Source: Xenorhabdus beddingii
GTDB lineage: Bacteria; Pseudomonadota; Gammaproteobacteria; Enterobacterales; Enterobacteriaceae
Direction: 5' to 3'
NCBI RefSeq assembly: GCF_002127545.1
Contig: NZ_MUBK01000022.1
Span: forward strand, 21,426-85,425
Length of the DNA stretch: 64,000 nt
Shown: positions 51,076 to 60,472 of the stretch, one piece after another
Layout: every line of letters starts with the position of its first letter
Numbering within the stretch: position 1 is the first letter of the stretch
Translations under genes and position numbers: made by a program
The notes under the pieces: generated by a model
What the model was told of the DNA's origin: nothing
Databases searched by the model: none
The model's input: only the letters and a program-made list of their open reading frames with translations

Positions 51076-52899
51076 TTAAACGTCTTTGCTACGATTTGCG
51101 CGACGACGATCGTTTTCAGTCAAGTGACGCTTACGCAGACGAATTGACTGTGGAGTCACTTCAACCAGTTCATCATCATCAATAAACTCCAACGCTTGTT
51201 CCAGCGTTTTCTTGATATGTGGAGACAGCGTTGTCGCTTCATCCGTTCCTGACGCACGTACGTTAGTCAGTTTTTTACCGGTCAGACAGTTAACGGTCAG
51301 GTCATTAGAACGTGAGTGAATACCGATAATCTGGCCTTCATACACTTCAGTACCGTGACCAAGGAACAACTTACCGCGCTCCTGCAAGCCATACAGAGCG
51401 TAAGCAACGGCTTTACCCTGTCCGTTAGAAATCAGTACGCCGTTCAAACGACGGCCAATTTCACCCGGACGGATATTGTCATAATGGAGGAATGTTGCGT
51501 ACAGCAGGCCAGTACCGGAAGTCATGGTCATGAACTCAGTACGGAAGCCGATCAGACCACGGCTTGGGATCACGTAATCAAGACGAACACGGCCTTTGCC
51601 ATCTGGCAGCATGTCACGCATTTCGCCTTTACGCTCACCCAGAGCCTGCATCACATCACCCTGATGCTGCTCTTCGATATCCAGAGTTACCTGCTCGAAA
51701 GGCTCTTGCTTACGGCCATCAATTTCACGGAAAATAACTTTTGGACGGGAAACGCCCATTTCGAAGCCTTCACGACGCATGTTCTCGATCAGAACAGACA
51801 GGTGCAGCTCACCACGACCAGATACACGGAATGCGTCTGGGTCTTCAGTTTCTTCAACACGCAGTGCAACGTTGTGAACCAGCTCTTTTTTCAGACGATC
51901 AAGGATCTGGCGAGAAGTCACATACTTACCTTCACGGCCACAGAACGGTGAGGTGTTGACACAGAAGTACATGCTTACGGTAGGTTCATCCACCGCCAGT
52001 GCGGGTAACGCTTCAACCGCATTGACTTCACACAGGGTATCGGAGATGTTCAGGTCGCCAAGACCCGTAATCGCGATGATATCGCCCGCTTCCACCTGAT
52101 CAGACTCGATGCGATCCAGCCCCAGATGGCTGAACACTTTACCGACTTTACCGTTGCGGGTTTTCCCTTCGCTGTCGATAAGGGTAATGTTCTGGTTTGG
52201 TTTCACCGTACCGCGCTTGATACGGCCAATCCCGATAACCCCAACATAGTTGTTGTAATCCAGCTGAGAAATCTGCATCTGGAATGGGCCATCAAGGTCA
52301 ACCTTAGGGGGTTCAACGTGTTCAACGATTGCCTGATACAGCGGAGTCATATCTTCAGCCATATCAGTATGGTCGTTACCCGCAATCCCCATCAATGCAG
52401 AAGCATAAACGATTGGGAAATCCAGTTGCTCATCTGTTGCACCGAGGTTCACAAACAGGTCAAATACCTGATCCACAACCCAGTCAGGACGTGCGCCAGG
52501 ACGGTCAACTTTGTTGATGACCACGATAGGTTTCAGACCGTGGGCAAACGCTTTTTGGGTTACAAAGCGAGTCTGTGGCATTGGGCCATCCATCGCATCA
52601 ACCAGCAGCAGCACACTGTCTACCATCGACATGACACGCTCAACCTCACCACCAAAGTCGGCGTGGCCTGGGGTGTCTACGATATTGATGCGATAATCAT
52701 TCCATTTAATGGCGGTGTTCTTTGCAAGGATCGTGATACCACGCTCTTTTTCCAGATCGTTGGAATCCATCACCCGCTCAGTAGTTGCAGCACGCTCACC
52801 GAAAGTACCGGACTGTTGCAGGAGTTTATCAACCAGCGTGGTTTTGCCATGGTCGACGTGAGCGATGATGGCGATATTTCTTAAGTTATTAATTGACAA
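51076..52899 (-). CDS. typA: Ribosome-dependent GTPase TypA/BipA
   Basis: Encodes 607 residues, the E. coli length. GTPase motifs: [15 protein letters not shown] (G1), RGITI (G2), [15 protein letters not shown] (G3), [13 protein letters not shown] (G4), then EF-G-like domains and the BipA-specific C-terminal domain. It aids ribosome assembly and stress adaptation. The start appears to be TTG at 52899, two residues longer than E. coli, with a weak ribosome site. In E. coli its neighbour is glnA. Here the AT-rich paralogue island begins instead. Confidence 0.96.
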   Translation of the reverse strand: MSINNLRNIAIIAHVDHGKTTLVDKLLQQSGTFGERAATTERVMDSNDLEKERGITILAKNTAIKWNDYRINIVDTPGHADFGGEVERVMSMVDSVLLLVDAMDGPMPQTRFVTQKAFAHGLKPIVVINKVDRPGARPDWVVDQVFDLFVNLGATDEQLDFPIVYASALMGIAGNDHTDMAEDMTPLYQAIVEHVEPPKVDLDGPFQMQISQLDYNNYVGVIGIGRIKRGTVKPNQNITLIDSEGKTRNGKVGKVFSHLGLDRIESDQVEAGDIIAITGLGDLNISDTLCEVNAVEALPALAVDEPTVSMYFCVNTSPFCGREGKYVTSRQILDRLKKELVHNVALRVEETEDPDAFRVSGRGELHLSVLIENMRREGFEMGVSRPKVIFREIDGRKQEPFEQVTLDIEEQHQGDVMQALGERKGEMRDMLPDGKGRVRLDYVIPSRGLIGFRTEFMTMTSGTGLLYATFLHYDNIRPGEIGRRLNGVLISNGQGKAVAYALYGLQERGKLFLGHGTEVYEGQIIGIHSRSNDLTVNCLTGKKLTNVRASGTDEATTLSPHIKKTLEQALEFIDDDELVEVTPQSIRLRKRHLTENDRRRANRSKDV

Positions 52900-53457
52900 G
52901 TATTTTTACCGTTTTAGCTATTTGAGAAAATATTACATGGATGCAGCGTGGCAGGACGCCGCTACACCCATCTAACACAAATATGCTGCTATTTTACACG
53001 TTATGGATACAGAGTGAAATAAATGTGAAGTGCATCACCTTAAAAACTCGTCTGCAAAGAAGATGAGCTTGGTGGATGAGCCGGCTTAACATGCTAAAAA
53101 AGTGCTCTGCTTGCGTTCGTTAGCGCCGGACATTTATACCATTTTAATCCTTGCGCTGCTTGATTTTTACTTATCGTGATAAATAATGAGAATTGGCTTA
53201 ATGATGATTATTTAAGATTACCATTTCATTATAAACAGCAAATAGAGTAAAAAACGATATTTTATCTGCAAGCCATAATCACAAAAAAAGATTACTCGAA
53301 GAATATAGCGGGTAATAGAAAATTACACAATTCACATTAATAAAATTTCAAATTAACAACAAAGTAAAATTAACCATAGTGATAGATTATTTTCATTGGA
53401 AGAGCGCCATCGAATTAATTTAATATAAACAATATGTTAACATCAAAGGAAAACAAT
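52900..53457 (+). other. Boundary between conserved chromosome and AT-rich island
   Basis: About 560 bases with no supported gene. The left part holds the typA promoter. From about 53160 the composition becomes strongly AT-rich and stays so to the window end, and a TTATC-GT-GATAA dyad lies at 53171. In E. coli glnA would lie here. I see no tRNA or direct repeat that would mark an integration site. Confidence 0.5.
53171..53182. promoter_or_regulatory. TTATC-N2-GATAA dyad upstream of the first island gene
   Basis: TTATCGTGATAA, 275 bases before the start at 53458. Same arms as the three sites at 56531, 60075 and 62324, but with a two-base rather than four-base spacer, so membership in the group is less certain. 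Confidence 0.35.
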
Positions 53458-54897
53458 ATGTCTACTGAAAAGTATTTTTTAGATGCACCTATTTTACCGC
53501 AAGCTAAAAATGGTGTTTTAGATAAATCAGAAATACAAGGTAAAATTGAAATCATCGTTCCGCAATACCAGAATAATTCAGAAGGTGATACAATCCATCT
53601 TTATTTTGGTTCGGAAAAAAAAAGCATAACACATACTCTAAATCATCTTGATGATATTACATTCTATTTTAACAAAGATGAAATCCCAGAAGGAAATTAT
53701 GTTGTAAGTTACTCAGTCACTGATATATCTCAAAATGCAATTAAATCACACACAACAAACATACAAGTTGTTGACCATGTAACTTCCTCATCTTTTGGAA
53801 AAAATTGCTTTCCAGCACAGTGTGTAGAAGATGTGGATTCTATATCCCTTCCGGTAGATTTTGAAATTACAAATGTTGAGATATATGCCGTAGAAATTAA
53901 TGGTTCTAATGAAATGGTTAGTCAGGATACATCACTCATTGCTAATGGCACGGATAAATATAAATATAGGGCTCTTATTTCTAAAAAAGGCAGCAATGGT
54001 AACGACCCAATTATCAATCACACATTTAATAATGTGGAATGGACGCGTGATCAGAGCCAGATCAACAACACAGATTTGCCGCAGCCTCAACCTGATGAAA
54101 AATCCCCCACAAAAACGGATTATGCAGGATATTTATATGCAACATTATACAGTAATGTTGGGGTTTATAACGATATTGTCGTAACATTGACAATGGGAGA
54201 AGGGTCTGTTAGTAAAGATTCGGATAATACAGTGAGTTTTATTCCTATAGCTCAGAAAGCAGTAATGTATGTCTATAATATAAATCGTGAAAAAGAAATA
54301 TATAAAATATTTCAAGAACCACAGCCCTATAATTTTTTTAATAATTTGGCTGCAAAATTAAGACCCGCTAAAAACCCAAATATTGACTTTGACACCTCAG
54401 AACTGACTTATAATTTTAAAACTACATTTCCTAATGGATATACCAATGTAGTTGATATTGGAAAAGATAGCAAAGGACCTCTGACTTTTGACCAGTATGG
54501 AAAAGTAATAATACAGGCTGTTATTAATAAGGACGATGGGACATGTGAATCATACGAATATAAATTAAACCTTGGAAGGGCTTTGATTTTTACTGAAGGT
54601 AAAAATTTATATTTTCCGGCCAAGGATAGCACCTCATGTGAAAATATCAACCCCGATTCATCGGCAGTATCTCTTTCTATAGATGATTTCCAAAAAAATG
54701 ACAAAGGAATAGCGATAAATAATGAATTTAAAAACCTCTATGAATGGGGGTTATTTGGCAATAATGAACAAATAAAAAATGATCTGAGATTTAAAGTTCG
54801 TGGTAAGGATGGTGCTTACATAATCTATGATGCAATTAAAAATGAAATAGATAATTCACATGATGCAAAAGGCCTCATAATATGCACGAAAAAGTAG
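53458..54897 (+). CDS. Modular Ig-like-fold protein with island C-terminal domain (gene A)
   Basis: Encodes 479 residues; AAAGGA eight bases before the ATG at 53458. No signal peptide or membrane helix. Residues 8-106 resemble the Ig-like repeat of large bacterial surface proteins (LDAPILPQAKNGVLDKSE, then a VPQY strand and GNYVVSYSVTD). A second beta domain (about 132-260) contains KYKYRALISKKGSNG, which matches the Ig-like part of gene E. The last 215 residues (VYNINREKEIYKIFQEPQPY; NNEFKNLYEWGLFGNNEQIK; YIIYDAIKN) form a domain shared with gene E and, more distantly, gene C. Only this gene is on the plus strand. Function unknown. Confidence 0.85.
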   Translation: MSTEKYFLDAPILPQAKNGVLDKSEIQGKIEIIVPQYQNNSEGDTIHLYFGSEKKSITHTLNHLDDITFYFNKDEIPEGNYVVSYSVTDISQNAIKSHTTNIQVVDHVTSSSFGKNCFPAQCVEDVDSISLPVDFEITNVEIYAVEINGSNEMVSQDTSLIANGTDKYKYRALISKKGSNGNDPIINHTFNNVEWTRDQSQINNTDLPQPQPDEKSPTKTDYAGYLYATLYSNVGVYNDIVVTLTMGEGSVSKDSDNTVSFIPIAQKAVMYVYNINREKEIYKIFQEPQPYNFFNNLAAKLRPAKNPNIDFDTSELTYNFKTTFPNGYTNVVDIGKDSKGPLTFDQYGKVIIQAVINKDDGTCESYEYKLNLGRALIFTEGKNLYFPAKDSTSCENINPDSSAVSLSIDDFQKNDKGIAINNEFKNLYEWGLFGNNEQIKNDLRFKVRGKDGAYIIYDAIKNEIDNSHDAKGLIICTKK

Positions 54898-54907
54898 TTA
54901 TTAATTC

Positions 54908-54936
54908 AAAGATGGCCAATAATATTGGCCATCTTT
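54908..54936. terminator. Bidirectional terminator between genes A and B
   Basis: Arms AAAGATGGCCAAT / ATTGGCCATCTTT, 13 bases, three-base loop, in the 45-base gap between convergent genes. Confidence 0.9.
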
Positions 54937-54942
54937 ATCACA

Positions 54943-56436
54943 TTATTTTATCTCGCCAAAATAGGCATTATAGATAAAGAACAAAGAATTACATGCATGC
55001 TCCGGTTTCTGAATTATTGGGCACTTAAATTCTACATCCACAGACTTCGGTGTTTCAATTCCTTCCACAGAAGCCACGACCGTAACCGACCGAGCTTGAG
55101 TACTCGTCAATGTCGTGGTGGCATCACCATTAAGATCGGTTGTGCCGCTTGTTGGGTTAAGTGTTATTCCTTCCTGGTCAGAGTCTTTTATAATCCAGTT
55201 AACCTTTTTATTAGTCGCTGGATTCTTCCCTGTAACATCCTTAACGTTGACTTTCAAGGTATAAATATCATTCACTAATATAGGGCTGGGTGGCGAAACA
55301 GTTAGGTTTTGAATAGGGTTGGGTATTTTCTCGCCCATATAAGTGAATTTTCTTTTATATGAAATTTCTATAGTGCCCCCTATGAAAATTACTATATAAG
55401 AAAAACTAATTTCTTCTCCATGCTGAAACATTCCATAAGGTAATTTAATAGCATAATTGCCTAGCTGTTTGTCTGGATTTCGGATATTAACTATGTGATC
55501 AGTGGGTTGACCATTAATATAAAATATTATGATATCACCAGAGCTTGCTTGATCATATTTAGCTATGTTTACCCAAAAATATTCAGAACCATCAGAAATT
55601 AAAGTTTTCGATGTAAGTCCATAAATTTCTGGCCACCATAAATAATTTGGCGATTGTAAATTGGCACTGATAGCATAGATAGGTGTGGTGGCAGGCATAG
55701 GATAGAACGTGGGGTCTTGGCCTTCAATCATAGAATATAAATGGAGCACAGCTGATAAAGACTCTAGTGAATAAAGATAAAACACGACATTCCCACTGCT
55801 ATCTGAGTTGATATATATTTTACCAAAACCTTTATCTGCTGTTGGTGTAACTACCTGATTGGATGTGACATCAAAGATGAGAAACTTGTTTAAGTTACCT
55901 GTCATGTTATCAGTGATTAATACAGGAACACCCGATAATGGCTGGTGATCTGGATCTTTTATGACGGTATGTACTTTAGTGCAGTAGGTAGCACCTGGTG
56001 TGGAAGGACAAGGTCCATTTATTGAAGTAGGTGGTTTTGATGGTAAATCTAAAAATTTGTTGTCAACAGTGAGTACTAATGTCTCAGGATCAATGTCTTT
56101 TGGTGTGCATTGAAAATTTTGTGGTGTAAAATCAATCACATTTGTGCTAACAGTAAATAGTATTTTTTCACCTGATTTTATATTGCTATTAACTGTCAGC
56201 ATAACAGTTGTAGTTGCAGTTAGTTGGTCTTGAGATAAATACAAAATAATATTACCATTTGGTGGAGTAATGTTTTTTGACTGGCTAAAAATTATTGTAG
56301 GTAGAGAAACTGTGATCCTTGATGTTGATTTTAATTGTATAGTTAATGGGAAAGATTGGCCTTTTATTAAATCGGCATCCGGTCTTAAAGAGAAGTCCAT
56401 TAGTTTTGTTGTTAGTGATTTTTGTTGTTCAGACAT
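54943..56436 (-). CDS. Island paralogue ending after one Ig-like domain (gene B)
   Basis: Encodes 497 residues; GTGAGG precedes the ATG. The N-terminal module (residues 1-367) is a diverged version of that in genes C and D: the landmarks DIDPETLVLTVDNKFL, TKVHTVIKD, PVLITDN and the closing KFTYMGE align by eye. A Big_1-like Ig domain (about 370-475) follows, ending VDVEFKCPIIQKP, nearly identical to gene C at the DNA level. After that the chain ends in 19 unmatched residues (EHACNSLFFIYNAYFGEIK), whereas gene C continues for 490 more. So B may be a truncated relative. No signal peptide. Confidence 0.85.
   Translation of the reverse strand: MSEQQKSLTTKLMDFSLRPDADLIKGQSFPLTIQLKSTSRITVSLPTIIFSQSKNITPPNGNIILYLSQDQLTATTTVMLTVNSNIKSGEKILFTVSTNVIDFTPQNFQCTPKDIDPETLVLTVDNKFLDLPSKPPTSINGPCPSTPGATYCTKVHTVIKDPDHQPLSGVPVLITDNMTGNLNKFLIFDVTSNQVVTPTADKGFGKIYINSDSSGNVVFYLYSLESLSAVLHLYSMIEGQDPTFYPMPATTPIYAISANLQSPNYLWWPEIYGLTSKTLISDGSEYFWVNIAKYDQASSGDIIIFYINGQPTDHIVNIRNPDKQLGNYAIKLPYGMFQHGEEISFSYIVIFIGGTIEISYKRKFTYMGEKIPNPIQNLTVSPPSPILVNDIYTLKVNVKDVTGKNPATNKKVNWIIKDSDQEGITLNPTSGTTDLNGDATTTLTSTQARSVTVVASVEGIETPKSVDVEFKCPIIQKPEHACNSLFFIYNAYFGEIK
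55024..55350 (-). repeat. Ig-like domain coding block, copy 1 (in gene B)
   Basis: A block of about 327 bases that matches 58421-58747 in gene C at most positions, and whose start also matches the window-edge copy in gene E (63899-64000). It codes the Big_1-like domain. Long near-identical blocks of this type can recombine. Confidence 0.85.
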
Positions 56437-56952
56437 GTTATCACCTCACGGATTTCTAGATAAATAAATTCGGTTTTTGTAGGTGGCTATAGGTTAAACA
56501 TTACAGGATAATTATTCTAATAAAAATAAGTTATCACATGATAACTTATTTATTTTGAATTCAATGCACTAACTTAATAAGAGTAACTTAATTTAATAAT
56601 CCAAATTTTATGTAATGAAAGGTTTTTTCACCGAATAAAATGAATTAATAACTTTAAAATAAACTATCTAAGTAGTCATGTGTGTGTTAGAGGTATTATG
56701 TGATCATTTGGGGAGTGAATTGCACTTGCTGAATAAGATAAGATGTTATCAAAACGTTTTATCATCAAAACGAACAATGGTCAGTTAAAGATTATTTCTC
56801 AGATCGAACATTCACGCCACCTCAGTATAAAAGGATTTCTGTTGACGGTTTTAAGTGGCTTACTGTCTTAAATGGAAGAAACCGCCACTGAATGTTTCCT
56901 ATATGGAAGAAGATTTATCAATGACGGCTTAAACAGAATTCAGGTTATTGTA
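56437..56952. other. Spacer between genes B and C
   Basis: About 515 AT-rich bases. Near B lies a long dyad (56524-56551). Farther right, on the plus strand, a frame with no start reads FTPPQYKRISVDGFKWLTVL then NGRNRH and a stop at 56887-56889. It looks like the tail of an unrelated gene or mobile element and is not identified. Confidence 0.45.
56524..56551. promoter_or_regulatory. Long dyad upstream of gene B containing TTATC-N4-GATAA
   Basis: AAATAAGTTATC-ACAT-GATAACTTATTT: perfect 12-base arms. The core TTATCACATGATAA (56531-56544) lies 95-108 bases before the gene B start and has the same arms and spacing as sites ahead of genes C and D. A regulator site is preferred over a terminator because no upstream gene on this strand ends nearby. 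Confidence 0.6.
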
Positions 56953-59871
56953 TTAAACCCGCCATGTATAACTCACAAGACAAAGTAAATAACCTTTAGC
57001 ATTCTCATCATCCACAATTTCGTCTTTTTCAGCGTCATAGATAAATCTTTCACCATTTTTATATTTCCCAACGAATGTTGTCATTGCAGGCTCAATAGAA
57101 TCGAGAAGTCCCCATGAATAGCTGTTTGGAAATTCACTTGTTAAAGAATAATCATTATTGACATTTATTCCCACATCAAATTCATTAGCATCGCGTGTAT
57201 ATTTACCCAGATTGTCGCATGTAAGAGTACCATCACTATTTTTTTGCACAAGTCCCATGGGAAGATAAGGTTCCAAGGCATTTTTAGGCGAAAAAGAATA
57301 GGTATAAGTGTACCTTGCCTGATTGGTTCTTTTTATCGTTACGCTAGCCGGAGCCACTTGAACGCCACTAAGTCCAACAACGTTCCCAAGGTCAATTTCT
57401 CCTGTATTTATATCGATATATCCGACGTCGTTAATACCGCCAAACCCACTTTTATCAACAACGTATCCCCCTTCATCCAGAATCTTTTTCTTTATCGATA
57501 AATCGTACAACTGGGCGTACATCTTTCCAAATACGTTGTTAGGTCTCAGTTGGTCTTCAAATATTTTATGCTTCTTAATGGTTTTACCATCAGCTTCTTT
57601 GATATAGACAAAAACCCCTGATTTTTGTGGCACGGTTTTAAAAACCACTGGCTCGGCTTTTTTCGAGGTAGCACTCTCTTTTCCTGTCGGGAGAGTTAAT
57701 GTCACTGTTAACCCACCCGTTATCTGATCATCTTTAAGCTCACCAATCCCGACTTGACTACTCAACTTAGCGGTAATGTGACCATCTTTTACTTGATTAT
57801 CACTCGTGATTTCCCATTCCGGCTTACCATTATAAGTATTAGCAATAAGATCCATTCCCCATTGAGCATTATTTATATAAGTCCCATCAGGTGGTGCCGC
57901 CTCTGTACCTGCCTCAACAATTTTGGCCGTATAGAGATAATAACTTTGACCATCACCTGACAAAGGATAGCCGTCGGGCTCAAAAGTTGACCAAGGATAG
58001 CTGGGATCAACACCTACTACACTCAGGCTTTTTATCTCGAATGTGTCTGCGGTTTTTTTAAAGTCTACAGGGTCTGCACACTGCTTTGTTGAAGGTATCG
58101 GCAAAGCATTTTCAACAATAAATAAGCAAACTTCTGCACCGGTCACTACCGATTTTGTCTGACTACTGTATAAGTCGACTTGTAATAAACCGCTACCATC
58201 AGGGTTAACGGTGACTTGCCCTGTATCTGATAGCCAGGTTTTTTGTGGTTCCGCATCTTTTGGAAGAGTCAGTTGCCATTTGAATTTAACATCTTGTTTT
58301 GTATAAGGCGTTACACCATCAAGACCAACGACTTTTGCCGTAAATGTATAGTGTTCTTTTCCATCGGGATGCACTGTTTTATTTTTTGGAGTAAACGTCG
58401 GTTTCTGAATAATTGGCCACTTGAATTCCACATCCACAGACTTCGGTGTTTCAACGCCTTCCACAGAAGCCTCTACGGTAACCGACCGAACTTGAGTACT
58501 CGTCAATGTTGTGGTGGCGTCACCATTAAGATCGGTTGTGCCATTTGTTGGGTCAAGTGTTATTCCTTCCTGATCAGAGTCTTTTATAATCCAGTTAACC
58601 TTCTTATTCGTTTCTGAATTCTGCCCCGTAGCATCCTTAATGTTGATTTGCAAGGTATAGATATCATTTATCAATATCGGGCTGGGTGGTGAAACGGTTA
58701 TGTTTTGAATAGGATTGGGGATTATTTCGCCCATATAAGTCAATGGTAAGGACATAGACGTTAATGAATCTCCTGATGTTCTTATGATAATATAAGAAAA
58801 AAGGGACTCAACATTATATTCAAATATTTGATAAGGCACATAGATACTAGGAGTTCCTAGATCCTTTTTTATATCCCTAATCGTTTTATTTTGACCTGTA
58901 TACTTAGCAGGATCATTCTTTGTCGAAACAAGAAATAATATCACATCACCAATAGCCGGATCATTATATTCATCCACTGTAACGATAAAATTTTTCTCTC
59001 CATCAGAAGTTAGGTTTCCAGGAGGATAATAACCCAAAATACTGGGTGCTCCTGTCGAGTGAATAAAATCAGGCTTTCCGCCATAGATAGCATAAATGGG
59101 ATGAGCATAACCTTGAGCAACACCAGGAACAATACACGTTAACTGAACGCCTCCTGATAATGATTCTTTGGCATAAACAGAAAAATCGATCTCTCCTTCT
59201 GAGTTTGATGTTACCATAACTCCTTTCTTACCTTCAAACTCAATAATATTGAGTGGATTCAGGCCTGCTGCATCACGCAATTCAAAAAAATCTAGTTGAT
59301 TTACATGTACTGATGATATAAACACAGGTGTATTTGATAATGGTGTTTTTTGTATTGTATTATCTTTTATGATTGTATGTACTTTGGTACTGCCATTTTT
59401 TGTTTGGGCAGTACCATCGTATGGTGATTGTAAATATTGGTTATCAACTATAAGATTTAAGGTGTTTGGATCAATATTTTTCACTGCACATTTATATTTG
59501 GCACCTTGGGATGGGTCAACATTTGGAGCTATATTAAATGTAACGGTATCACCCACATGTGTGTCTTGAGGAACAAAAAATATAATAGCGCATGAACCTG
59601 ATCTTTTATTATCTTTATTTATGACAAGCGGAAGTTGATAAGAACCATCCTGTTGGGCTGGAACTGTAGTTACGACACTGATCTTATTTAGATTATTAAC
59701 AGAGATAGTTGAGGAAGATGGCAAATTTACTGTTGAATTAACTGTAATAATAATTTGAAATCCCTGATTTATAATCAAATCATCAATTTTAACCAAAGAG
59801 TATTCTATTGATGTTGTTGGTGGGAGAACACTACCCCCCTCATTAATTGAAGAGACGGATTTGGTAATCAT
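56953..59871 (-). CDS. Large modular Ig-like-domain island protein (gene C)
   Basis: Encodes 972 residues; GTGAGG precedes the ATG. Modules by eye: N-terminal module 1-379 (shared with D, diverged in B), ending LPLTYMGE; Big_1-like Ig domain about 383-478 (SPPSPILINDIYTLQINIKD; TTDLNGDATTTLTSTQ); second Ig-like domain about 482-600 (FTPKNKTVHPDGKEHYTF); third beta domain about 605-745; C-terminal domain about 746-972 with FVYIKEADGKTIKKHKIFED, SYSWGLLDSIEP and ERFIYDAEKDEI, the pattern also seen at the ends of genes A and E. No signal peptide or membrane helix despite invasin-like domains. Function and export route unknown. Confidence 0.87.
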   Translation of the reverse strand: MITKSVSSINEGGSVLPPTTSIEYSLVKIDDLIINQGFQIIITVNSTVNLPSSSTISVNNLNKISVVTTVPAQQDGSYQLPLVINKDNKRSGSCAIIFFVPQDTHVGDTVTFNIAPNVDPSQGAKYKCAVKNIDPNTLNLIVDNQYLQSPYDGTAQTKNGSTKVHTIIKDNTIQKTPLSNTPVFISSVHVNQLDFFELRDAAGLNPLNIIEFEGKKGVMVTSNSEGEIDFSVYAKESLSGGVQLTCIVPGVAQGYAHPIYAIYGGKPDFIHSTGAPSILGYYPPGNLTSDGEKNFIVTVDEYNDPAIGDVILFLVSTKNDPAKYTGQNKTIRDIKKDLGTPSIYVPYQIFEYNVESLFSYIIIRTSGDSLTSMSLPLTYMGEIIPNPIQNITVSPPSPILINDIYTLQINIKDATGQNSETNKKVNWIIKDSDQEGITLDPTNGTTDLNGDATTTLTSTQVRSVTVEASVEGVETPKSVDVEFKWPIIQKPTFTPKNKTVHPDGKEHYTFTAKVVGLDGVTPYTKQDVKFKWQLTLPKDAEPQKTWLSDTGQVTVNPDGSGLLQVDLYSSQTKSVVTGAEVCLFIVENALPIPSTKQCADPVDFKKTADTFEIKSLSVVGVDPSYPWSTFEPDGYPLSGDGQSYYLYTAKIVEAGTEAAPPDGTYINNAQWGMDLIANTYNGKPEWEITSDNQVKDGHITAKLSSQVGIGELKDDQITGGLTVTLTLPTGKESATSKKAEPVVFKTVPQKSGVFVYIKEADGKTIKKHKIFEDQLRPNNVFGKMYAQLYDLSIKKKILDEGGYVVDKSGFGGINDVGYIDINTGEIDLGNVVGLSGVQVAPASVTIKRTNQARYTYTYSFSPKNALEPYLPMGLVQKNSDGTLTCDNLGKYTRDANEFDVGINVNNDYSLTSEFPNSYSWGLLDSIEPAMTTFVGKYKNGERFIYDAEKDEIVDDENAKGYLLCLVSYTWRV
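58421..58747 (-). repeat. Ig-like domain coding block, copy 2 (in gene C)
   Basis: Counterpart of 55024-55350. Both copies read the same protein with a few substitutions, most in third codon positions, which suggests recent duplication or gene conversion under selection for the protein. Confidence 0.85.
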
Positions 59872-60297
59872 TTTTACCTCACTTTGATAAATTTTTCATA
59901 TAGTTAAACTTTCCATGTATACGTTATCTGTAATATAATGCTTATGTATTTATTCTCATCGGAACAATATATTATGCAATTCAATTGCAAAACATCCATA
60001 TAATCACTGCTTGTAAAGATAAAATTTACATTACATAAAGTAACAGTTTCAAAAAACAGTAAAATTAATAATAGTTATCGACCGATAAAAAACATTATCT
60101 ACAAATTTATTTAATATAATGATTATAAATATGGATACATTAACACCTCAACTGAATAAATATAATAAAATATTTTTTACTATTTCCGTTAAAAACACTT
60201 TTATAAACAATGTGTTTCCTGTATTTTAAATAGTCATAATCTTAAATCTTAGTTAGACATAGTGTTTTTGCTCAATAAAATGGTTTACCCAACCATC
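58733..60297 (-). repeat. Duplicated unit, copy 1: gene C N-terminal module plus upstream region
   Basis: Matches 60985-62540 almost throughout: the first 379 codons of gene C and about 425 bases of its upstream DNA. The match stops abruptly at the TYMG codons on one side. The upstream part shares ATAGTTATCGAC, TTATTTAATATAAT and ATATGGATACATTAACA-like stretches. Confidence 0.85.
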
Positions 60298-60472
60298 ATG
60301 CCGTCCTATAATCCCTCAAAAAACGTCAACAGTCCCAGTTAATTTATTATCCACTATTTTAAGTCATAGTGATATTTTCCAGAAAAATTATCTCTTACCA
60401 TCTCATAGTAGCATTATTCATATAATGGTGTTCATTCAGGTTATCATTTTAATGATAACCTGAATTTGTTAA
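59872..60472. other. Spacer between genes C and D
   Basis: About 600 very AT-rich bases with no supported gene. The first 425 are the upstream part of the duplicated unit and include the 60075 dyad. A hairpin near 60432-60465 (CAGGTTATCATT / AATGATAACCTG) lies just after the gene D stop and may end its transcript. Confidence 0.6.
60075..60088. promoter_or_regulatory. TTATC-N4-GATAA dyad upstream of gene C
   Basis: TTATCGACCGATAA, six-base perfect arms around AC, 204-217 bases before the gene C start. The equivalent place upstream of gene D has TTATCGACTGATAA. Confidence 0.55.

Noticed and set aside
51316..52884. Large plus-strand frames opposite typA
   Set aside because: Shadow frames of a highly conserved gene; no ribosome sites or motifs.
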